Below, one piece after another: positions 6,268 through 10,934 of a DNA stretch of 10,934 nucleotides. Each line of letters starts with the position of its first letter. Position 1 is the stretch's first letter. A program made the position numbers and the translations under genes. The stretch lies in the NCBI GenBank assembly GCA_049698095.1, contig JBAVXA010000190.1, positions 1-10,934 of the forward strand, read 5' to 3'. The stretch is from JBEEJL01 sp049698095 (GTDB lineage: Bacteria; Pseudomonadota; Gammaproteobacteria; Burkholderiales; JBEEJL01). The notes under the pieces are model-generated. The model made no database searches, was not told the origin of the DNA, and worked only from the letters and a program-made list of their open reading frames with translations.

Positions 6268-6921
6268 TTATTTCCGCATGAGTATTTGCTGCAGCGTGAC
6301 CAGCATGCCTGCCGTTGCGCCCCAGATGTAACGATCATTGTACGGCATCGCCACATAATAGCGCTCGCGCCCGTCATGCATCAGGTTATGCCTCTGATGG
6401 TTGCCGGGGTCGAGAAAGAACGCCAGAGGGACCTCAAATATTTCCGCCACCTCGAATGGATCGGGCTTGAAGCTTACCGGCGCCTCGACCCAACCGACCA
6501 CGGGCGTCACGCAATATCCCGTCACCGTGAAATAGTCGGGCAACTTTCCGAGCACTTCGACCTGCGCGCTTGCGAGGCCGATTTCTTCTTCCGATTCGCG
6601 CAGGGCGGTGTGAATAATATCGCGGTCATGCTCTTCCGCGCGACCGCCGGGAAAACTGATCTGACCGGCGTGGTCGGATAAATGATCAGTGCGCTGGGTC
6701 AACACAACGCTGACCCCGTCGTCGCGATTTACCAGTGCCACCAGCACGCCCGCCGGAGTAACGCCGACTCTCGCACTACCGTCTTTATTCGGGAACGGTT
6801 TCTCGTGGCCGGAATCACCGGCAGGCGCTGCAACCGCACCTTGAGCAGCGAGCCGCTGCGCGATCCAGTCACGCGAAAATTGGTGTGGCGAAGTGCCAGC
6901 CGGTGCGGCCTTTTGACTCAT
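6268..6921 (-). CDS. nudL: Nudix hydrolase, CoA pyrophosphatase type
   Basis: Members of this Nudix group (NudL/PCD1, UPF0035) split coenzyme A or its oxidised forms into 3',5'-ADP and phosphopantetheine, probably clearing damaged CoA in the cytoplasm. The 217-residue sequence carries the CoA-group signature LTQRTDHLSDHAGQISFPGG (74-93), immediately followed by the Nudix box: GGRAEEHDR, then TALRESEEEIGL (105-116) with the metal-binding Glu cluster. The C-terminal WGATAGML (200-207) is also typical. The N-terminal 50 residues, rich in Ala and Pro, are variable in the family. The ATG at 6921 has no strong ribosome-binding site. It heads the probable nudL-lipoprotein-ldcA operon. CoA specificity is inferred from the motif. 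Confidence 0.9.
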   Translation of the reverse strand: MSQKAAPAGTSPHQFSRDWIAQRLAAQGAVAAPAGDSGHEKPFPNKDGSARVGVTPAGVLVALVNRDDGVSVVLTQRTDHLSDHAGQISFPGGRAEEHDRDIIHTALRESEEEIGLASAQVEVLGKLPDYFTVTGYCVTPVVGWVEAPVSFKPDPFEVAEIFEVPLAFFLDPGNHQRHNLMHDGRERYYVAMPYNDRYIWGATAGMLVTLQQILMRK

Positions 6922-7051
6922 GGCGAAATCGGCATCGTCATTGCATAATCGTCTGTCGGCCGGCTATTCGGCAAAATCAGCATGGCATTTGTCTAAAAAG
7001 CACGGCAACGCCCCTAGGCTAAAATGGTACGCATAATACGAATCGGCTTAT

Positions 7052-7057
7052 TATAAT
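7052..7057 (+). promoter_or_regulatory. Perfect -10 box (TATAAT) upstream of maiA
   Basis: TATAAT lies 45 bp before the maiA start in the 181-bp divergent nudL/maiA region. No good -35 hexamer is found at 16-18 bp spacing (the bases there read around ACGCAT), and no extended TGn is present, so an activator might be required or this may not be the promoter. Confidence 0.35.
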
Positions 7058-7102
7058 CCAACCGCATTTACCGCACGCCAACCATGATTATCTCGAGGAA
7101 CT

Positions 7103-7741
7103 ATGAAACTATACGATTACTGGCGCTCGTCAGCTGCCTACCGCGTACGCATTGCCTTGAATCTCAAAAACCTTCCTTACGATTCGATCCCGATACATCT
7201 GGGCAATGATGAGCAGCGCGAGGCGGCCTATCGCGCCATCAACCCGCAAGGATTTGTGCCGCTGCTCATCGACGGCGACATTTCATTGACCCAATCCCTG
7301 GCAATTATCGAGTACCTGGACGAGACACGGCCTGATCCGCCGTTTATGCCGAAAACGCCGGCCGAGCGTGCGCGCGTGCGCGCTATTGCGCTCGTCGTCG
7401 CGTGCGATATTCATCCGCTGAATAACAAACGCATATTGGATTATCTACGCGTGCCGTTAGGCCACGACAAAGCGGCAGTTGACGGGTGGTATAAACATTG
7501 GGTTGACGAAGGATTGCAGACGCTGGAAAAAATGCTGGCGGGAAGCCGGCAAACGGGCAAATTCTGCCACGGCGAGCAGATTTCCCTGGCGGATATTTGC
7601 CTCGTGCCGCAAGTGGCCAACGCAATCCGCTTCGCCTGCTCGCTGCAGGACTACCCTACCGTGCGCAGGATCTACGCCGACTGTCTTGCGTTACCGCCAT
7701 TCGACAAAGCGCAGCCGGAAAAGCAGGCCGGCGCGCAATAA
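7103..7741 (+). CDS. maiA: Maleylacetoacetate isomerase / zeta-class glutathione S-transferase
   Basis: Zeta-class GSTs use glutathione to isomerise maleylacetoacetate to fumarylacetoacetate in tyrosine/homogentisate breakdown, or maleylpyruvate in gentisate breakdown. The 212-residue protein has the N-terminal thioredoxin-like domain MKLYDYWRSSAAYRVRIALN, the cis-Pro region NPQGFVPLL (47-55), and the glutathione-contacting QSLAIIEYLDE (64-74). The C-terminal helical domain has CDIHPLNNKRILDYL (101-115), diagnostic for the zeta class. The active-site motif reads SSAAYRVR, so the Cys of the eukaryotic SSC motif is Ala, a common bacterial variant. A GAGGAACT ribosome-binding site precedes the ATG. 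No homogentisate or gentisate pathway genes are adjacent, so the physiological substrate is open. Confidence 0.93.
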   Translation: MKLYDYWRSSAAYRVRIALNLKNLPYDSIPIHLGNDEQREAAYRAINPQGFVPLLIDGDISLTQSLAIIEYLDETRPDPPFMPKTPAERARVRAIALVVACDIHPLNNKRILDYLRVPLGHDKAAVDGWYKHWVDEGLQTLEKMLAGSRQTGKFCHGEQISLADICLVPQVANAIRFACSLQDYPTVRRIYADCLALPPFDKAQPEKQAGAQ

Positions 7742-7743
7742 GT

Positions 7744-8184
7744 TCATAGCGAGGTCAGTTCTGATTTTGCAATTTCGCAGCCGTTAATCCGCCATTGGAG
7801 ATCGGCCTGGCGTTGCATTTCATATAACGCAACTTCGACGCTGCCATCCTGCGCGACCAGCCTGACCGGCTGAACCATTTCACCGTTTACCACCGTCACG
7901 TCCAGGAATTCCACCATACGCGGCTTATAAAGTGAACTGTAACCACGGCGTACCATGAACAGAAAGCGGTCCGACGTGCCGAAGGTTTCCTGCACACCCG
8001 GCGTCGCGAACGCAAACGCCATTTCGGCATCGCTTTTATCGATTGCGGATAATTGCTGCTGGACAACCGAACGGATCTCCGCCATGTCGTGCTCTGACAA
8101 ACTCGCAGTCTCTGTATTCTGCGCCGAGGCGTGTAAGGCGATAAAGCCACTTAATAGCGCGACTGCTAACTGAAATCGTTTCAT
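7744..8184 (-). CDS. Exported DUF4864-domain protein
   Basis: A 146-residue protein of unknown function. It begins with a signal peptide (MKRFQLAVALLSGFIALHASA, probable cleavage before Gln22). The mature part resembles DUF4864: a helix IRSVVQQQLSAIDKSDAEMAFAFATPGVQ (in parts, 37-65), then FGTSDRFLFMVRRGYSSLYKPR (68-89 region), and a beta-rich end with VRLVAQDGSVEVALYEM and LQWRINGCEIAKS. The single Cys136 cannot form an internal disulfide. The fold is probably cystatin/NTF2-like (inference). The ATG at 8184 is chosen for AAGGAG eight bases upstream; an in-frame ATG at 8223 would put extra charged residues before the signal peptide. It converges on maiA with only 2 bp between the stop codons and is divergent from the sorted mini-protein gene. 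Confidence 0.87.
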   Translation of the reverse strand: MKRFQLAVALLSGFIALHASAQNTETASLSEHDMAEIRSVVQQQLSAIDKSDAEMAFAFATPGVQETFGTSDRFLFMVRRGYSSLYKPRMVEFLDVTVVNGEMVQPVRLVAQDGSVEVALYEMQRQADLQWRINGCEIAKSELTSL

Positions 8185-8359
8185 GATACGCACTCCTTCA
8201 TAAGTTGCAGGATGCCGTTTCAATCACTTTAATCTAAGTTCAAATACCCTTGCGTGTCGTGATTCACGCGGCTTGTATGAAGTCTAAAACTCACTTCACT
8301 GTCGCTCTCTCCTCAATTTCAGATTACGCCTCACATTTACCAAGCACAGTGCATCAGTT

Positions 8360-8395
8360 CACAGAGTTCCACATTTTTTCGAGCGTGAAACTGTG
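8360..8395. repeat. Imperfect inverted repeat (CACAG..CAC / GTG..CTGTG)
   Basis: CACAGAGTTCCAC (8360-8372) faces GTGAAACTGTG (8385-8395); the outer five bases and inner three pair, with a 2-base bulge and one mismatch between. CAGTTCAC (8355-8362) is a second possible partner of the same right arm, differing by one inserted base. It could be a regulator-binding cluster about 50-85 bp upstream of the -35 box, or a chance structure. Confidence 0.3.
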
Positions 8396-8407
8396 TAGAT
8401 ACAAATA

Positions 8408-8434
8408 CAGGGTTTCACCCACCCCGATACCCTG
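8408..8434. repeat. Inverted repeat CAGGGT-N15-ACCCTG with ACCC direct repeats
   Basis: Perfect 6-bp arms (8408-8413 and 8429-8434) end 10 bp before the proposed -35 box of the mini-protein gene. ACCC occurs three times (8417, 8421, 8429), so GGGT can also pair with nearer copies. The position suits an activator site. Statistical support is weak. Confidence 0.3.
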
Positions 8435-8444
8435 CCAACCCGCA

Positions 8445-8473
8445 TTGAAACTCCTGCCGCGTCTGGCTACACT
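8445..8473 (+). promoter_or_regulatory. Putative sigma70 promoter of the sorted mini-protein gene
   Basis: TTGAAA (8445-8450, 5 of 6 consensus) and TACACT (8468-8473, 4 of 6) are separated by exactly 17 bases. Transcription would begin near 8480, giving a leader of about 80 nt before the ATG at 8559. Confidence 0.5.
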
Positions 8474-8558
8474 GGAATCGTACTAATTAACCAGCAATTG
8501 CAACCTCATTACCGGTCGCACATAAGCCAGTTTGAATACAACCTTTTGGAGTGGTTCC

Positions 8559-8888
8559 ATGAATTTAAAAATTGTTGCGGTGGGCATGCTGATGACTGGG
8601 GTGATATTGACAGGCTTATTGAGCACAGGAAATGCCGAGGCGCAACGGACTGAACCGACAGCAAATATGCAGAATTTCACCGCCGATGAACAACGTGCGG
8701 CAATTAACGGCGGTCATGGAACAAGCACTATGGTCGTCGTCGCGGAAGCGCCGCAGGCAGCAAAACCGGTCGTCGTTGCGGCAGCCAGCACCCCAGCAGA
8801 AACGTCAAGCTGGAATGTCCCTGCAGCGATCTGGCTGGCGGCGTCGGGTTTGGCGGGCATGGGGCTGCTGCAACGCCGGAAAAAATAG
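8559..8888 (+). CDS. Exported mini-protein with VPLPA/PEP-CTERM-like sorting tail
   Basis: This 109-residue protein has a signal peptide (MNLKIVAVGMLMTGVILTGL..., probable cleavage after AEA near residue 28). A short mature part of about 58 residues is rich in Ala, Val, Pro and Thr and includes NGGHGTST (50-57) and the stretch MVVVAEAPQAAKPVVVAAAS. The C-terminal tail consists of VPAAIWLAASGLAGMGLL (87-104) followed by QRRKK. The tail has the layout of VPLPA/PEP-CTERM signals (VPLPAAVWLFGSGLLGL plus basic end), which exosortase-type enzymes process in Gram-negative bacteria that make extracellular polysaccharide. The match is imperfect: the LP of VPLPA is missing. The ATG at 8559 is chosen for GGAG seven bases upstream and its signal peptide; the frame extends to a TTG at 8532. 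No exosortase is in the window. Function is unknown. Confidence 0.75.
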   Translation: MNLKIVAVGMLMTGVILTGLLSTGNAEAQRTEPTANMQNFTADEQRAAINGGHGTSTMVVVAEAPQAAKPVVVAAASTPAETSSWNVPAAIWLAASGLAGMGLLQRRKK

Positions 8889-8926
8889 GTGTCGCATCAA
8901 TCTCGCCACAGGCGGCGGACAGATTT

Positions 8927-8977
8927 GTGGCAGTAGTGGGTGAAGTAGCAAGTGGTAGATGGGTGGTAGAAGTAAAG
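8927..8977 (+). repeat. G-rich imperfect tandem repeat, two copies of about 25 bp
   Basis: GTGGCAGTAGTGGGTGAAG (from 8927) and GTGGTAGATGGGTGGTAGAAG (from 8952) are similar units rich in GTGG, GGGTG and GAAGTA. They lie in the 3' flank of the mini-protein gene, before its terminator. G-runs of two and three bases could at most form a weak two-layer G-quadruplex. No coding role is seen. Confidence 0.45.
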
Positions 8978-9024
8978 CTTCAAAACTGAGTTGTCTCCTT
9001 GTTTTAATGGCTTGTTCAGCATCC

Positions 9025-9077
9025 AAGCTCCTTCCGTGATCATGAGTTATTTGATCGCATCGAAGGAGCTTTTTTTT
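9025..9077 (+). terminator. Long intrinsic terminator after the mini-protein gene
   Basis: AAGCTCCTTC (9025-9034) pairs perfectly with 9062-9071 and is followed by seven T (9071-9077). An inner 7-bp stem (9036-9042 with 9052-9058, one G-T wobble) continues the helix across a small asymmetric bulge to a 9-nt loop. The hairpin starts 136 bp after the mini-protein stop codon, an unusually long 3' flank. Only the plus strand carries the T-tract. Confidence 0.85.
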
Positions 9078-9126
9078 CGCGGACAAATAATATTATTTAA
9101 TTAAATCAATTAGTTAAGTAGATTAT

Positions 9127-10926
9127 TTATTTCACTGGGGAAAACTGCATCGCAGCTAAGCGCGCATACAAGCCGTTTTCTGCCACCAGCGACGTATGGG
9201 TGCCGACGCCGACGATTTTGCCCCTGTCAATCACCGCAATGCGGTCAACGTTTTGTACCGTTGCCAACCGGTGCGCGATAATCAACGTCGTCCGGTCGCG
9301 CATCAGGCCTTCCAGCGCCAACTGCACCATTTTTTCGCTTTCCGCATCGAGGGCGCTGGTCGCCTCATCAAGCAGCAATATCGGTCGCTGCGACAACAAG
9401 GCACGCGCGATCGACAGGCGCTGGCGCTGTCCGCCGGACAATCGTACGCCGCGTTCACCCAGAAACGTATCCATTCCCTGCGGCATGCGCCGGATAAATT
9501 CCGTGGCATACGCCGCGTCGCACGCCGCCCTGACGTCTTCATCGCTGGCGCCGGGCATGCCGTAGCGCACGTTCTCGGCTACGCTGGCGGCAAAAATTAC
9601 TGCGTCCTGCGCCACCAGGGCGATGCGCGAGCGTACTTGCAGCGGATCGGCAGTCTTGACTTCAATGCCGTCGATTAATATGCCACCGCTGTCGGCGTCG
9701 TAAAAGCGCAACAGCAACTGAAACACTGTGGTTTTGCCCGCGCCCGACGGCCCAACCAGGGCGAGCTTCTCGCCGGGCGACACGCGCAGGGAAAAATCAT
9801 CCAGCGCCGCGGCATCTGGGCGCGATGGGTAATGAAATACAACATGGTCAAACTCCACCTCGCCGCGCGCCGGCTGGACCAGCGGCTTTGGGTTTGCCGG
9901 CGCACGAATCAACGGCTCGGTATGCAAAATTTCCATCAGCCGTTCAGATGCCCCGGCAGCACGCTGCAGGTCGCCATATACCTCCGTCACGGCGTTGACG
10001 GCGTTGGCGACCAGCACCGCATAAAAGATGAACGCCGACAAATCACCGGCGCTGATGCGGCCGGCGAGCATGTCGTGGCCACCGATCCAAAGAATGACGC
10101 CTACCGCACCGAATACCAGCACGATGACGAGCGCGATCAGGGTTGCCTGGGATCGTGCGCGGCGCACGGCGGTGGCAAATACCGCGTCGACGTATTCGGT
10201 AAATTTCTCACTGGCGAGTTTTTCATGGGTATACGCCTGCACCGTGCGTATTTCGTGCAGCGTTTCGTCAATATACGAACTCACGTCGGCAACACGATCC
10301 TGGATGGCACGGGAAATTTTACGTACGCGATTTCCATACAGCATGATCGGCAGCAGCACGATCGGTACGCCGGCCAGTACCAGCAGGGTAAGCTTGGGGC
10401 TGGTAATCAGCATCATGCTCAGGCCGCCGACAAACAACACCAGATTGCGCAACGCGTAGGAAAACGCCCCGCCGATGACGCTGTCCATCAGCGTCGTATC
10501 GTTGGTGAGGCGCGAAATGACTTCGCCGGTGCGGGTAATTTCAAAGAATCCCGGTGACAGTTTCAAGATGTGCGCGTATACCGCGCGGCGCAAATCCGCG
10601 ATAAAGCGTTCGCTCACCCAGGAAATGAGGTAATAACGGGTAAATGTCGCCGCCCCCAGGACGCTGAGTAGCACCAGCATGGAAAAAAGTGCTGTGTCGA
10701 GTTGCGAAGCATCGGCGGCGCTGAAACCACGGTCTACGACCCGCTTTAATCCTTGTCCGATGGAAAGCATCGCTCCGGCGGCGACCGCGAGGGCCACCAT
10801 CGCCAGAGCAAGACGTTTTCGATAAGGCGAAACAAAGCGCCACAGGGCACGCAATTTGACAAGATTCCGTACATTTCGCGGCGCGACGTCTTTCTCAGAT
10901 GCAGGAACGGCTTTCGAGTTATACAA
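9127..10926 (-). CDS. MsbA-related ABC exporter half-transporter (permease-ATPase fusion)
   Basis: This 599-residue protein fuses a six-helix ABC exporter membrane domain (about 30-325) to a nucleotide-binding domain (about 355-595) and should work as an inner-membrane homodimer. Visible motifs are the A-loop Tyr366 (FHYPSRP), Walker A GPSGAGKTT (392-400), Q-loop Gln440, signature LSGGQ (496-500), Walker B ILLLDEATSALD (516-527) and H-loop His552 in IIAHRLAT, all intact. The membrane domain has the exporter-typical SPGFFEITRTGEVISRLTND. It resembles the MsbA-related lipid/drug exporter group; the substrate cannot be told. The annotated start is a TTG at 10926. The frame stays open to the window edge, no ATG precedes residue 43, and no ribosome-binding site is visible, so the true start may lie outside. 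The 3' flank (9078-9126) is A/T-rich with the palindrome AAATAATATTATTT but has no clear terminator. Confidence 0.93.
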   Translation of the reverse strand: MYNSKAVPASEKDVAPRNVRNLVKLRALWRFVSPYRKRLALAMVALAVAAGAMLSIGQGLKRVVDRGFSAADASQLDTALFSMLVLLSVLGAATFTRYYLISWVSERFIADLRRAVYAHILKLSPGFFEITRTGEVISRLTNDTTLMDSVIGGAFSYALRNLVLFVGGLSMMLITSPKLTLLVLAGVPIVLLPIMLYGNRVRKISRAIQDRVADVSSYIDETLHEIRTVQAYTHEKLASEKFTEYVDAVFATAVRRARSQATLIALVIVLVFGAVGVILWIGGHDMLAGRISAGDLSAFIFYAVLVANAVNAVTEVYGDLQRAAGASERLMEILHTEPLIRAPANPKPLVQPARGEVEFDHVVFHYPSRPDAAALDDFSLRVSPGEKLALVGPSGAGKTTVFQLLLRFYDADSGGILIDGIEVKTADPLQVRSRIALVAQDAVIFAASVAENVRYGMPGASDEDVRAACDAAYATEFIRRMPQGMDTFLGERGVRLSGGQRQRLSIARALLSQRPILLLDEATSALDAESEKMVQLALEGLMRDRTTLIIAHRLATVQNVDRIAVIDRGKIVGVGTHTSLVAENGLYARLAAMQFSPVK

Positions 10927-10934
10927 TGGTAATT

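Larger units (their letters stand above)
8185..8558. other. 374-bp divergent intergenic region with no convincing gene
   Basis: This region separates the DUF4864 gene (left) from the sorted mini-protein gene (right). It holds a good rightward sigma70-type promoter (8445-8473) and, just upstream of it, inverted repeats at 8360-8395 and 8408-8434. A weak leftward promoter candidate is TTGAAA with TATGAA at 15-bp spacing close to the DUF4864 start. A 78-codon open frame in it (8250-8486) has no ribosome-binding site and no recognisable protein character. No -24/-12 sigma54 promoter was found. Confidence 0.6.

Noticed and set aside
6264..6377. Longer lipoprotein reading that starts inside the Nudix gene
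   Set aside because: It would bury the signal peptide 38 residues inside; the ATG at 6263 gives a textbook lipoprotein signal.
8250..8486. 78-codon open frame in the intergenic region upstream of the mini-protein
   Set aside because: No ribosome-binding site, no recognisable motif, and it covers the proposed promoter and repeat cluster.
8440..8558. Sigma54 (-24/-12) promoter, often found before PEP-CTERM genes
   Set aside because: TGGC near 8464 has no TTGC at the proper distance; no GG-N10-GC pair fits. A sigma70-type promoter fits better.
8805..9086. 93-codon minus-strand open frame with Leu/Pro-rich repeats
   Set aside because: Its repetitive LLLPP-like stretch is only the complement of the G-rich tandem repeat, and it overlaps the end of the mini-protein gene and its terminator.
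9085..9098. Palindrome AAATAATATTATTT after the ABC exporter as terminator or operator
   Set aside because: Pure A/T palindromes arise easily in such A/T-rich flanks; there is no G/C stem and no T-tract on the minus strand.
9832..10557. 241-codon open frame on the plus strand
   Set aside because: It lies entirely antisense to the ABC exporter, has low-complexity His/Gln/Arg-rich composition and no ribosome-binding site.

Overview
The window looks like a chromosomal segment of a betaproteobacterium, probably of the Burkholderiales (possibly Oxalobacteraceae-like). The inference rests on an intracellular PHB depolymerase of the Cupriavidus PhaZ1 type beside a PhaM-type granule protein, a VPLPA/PEP-CTERM-like sorting tail, betaproteobacterial-looking housekeeping genes and a moderate G+C content. 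No tRNA, rRNA, CRISPR array, insertion sequence or phage gene was seen.

Left part (1-2360): the 3' two thirds of folA (dihydrofolate reductase) converges on a small phaM-like gene. Upstream of phaM on the same strand lies phaZ, separated from it by a strong intrinsic terminator. A good sigma70-type promoter for phaM begins right at the terminator T-tract, so the two PHB genes look like separate transcription units. phaZ has its own TTGACA promoter, with a 7-bp inverted repeat around the -10/start region.

Middle (2360-7102): a proline iminopeptidase (pip) and a GAF-GGDEF protein run rightwards and end at a strong terminator (4506-4535). The GGDEF domain has lost its catalytic signature (GDGRF) but keeps an RxxD inhibitory-site motif at the correct distance, which suggests a c-di-GMP receptor rather than a cyclase. 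On the opposite strand, a CoA-pyrophosphatase-type Nudix gene, a tightly coupled lipoprotein of unknown function and an LD-carboxypeptidase (ldcA) form a probable operon.

Right part (7103-10934): a zeta-class GST/maleylacetoacetate isomerase (maiA) converges, with a 2-bp gap, on an exported DUF4864 protein. A 374-bp divergent intergenic region rich in short inverted repeats separates the latter from a 109-residue exported mini-protein with a VPLPA/PEP-CTERM-like C-terminal tail. That gene is followed by a G-rich tandem repeat and a long terminator hairpin. The window closes with a nearly complete MsbA-related ABC exporter half-transporter on the minus strand. Its start is either a TTG eight bases from the edge or lies beyond it.

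Most genes are ordinary housekeeping or metabolic functions. The points worth a second look are the degenerate GGDEF protein, the sorted mini-protein with its regulatory flanks, the phaZ/phaM regulatory junction and an orphan terminator-like hairpin upstream of pip. I see no clear new multi-gene defence or mobile system.
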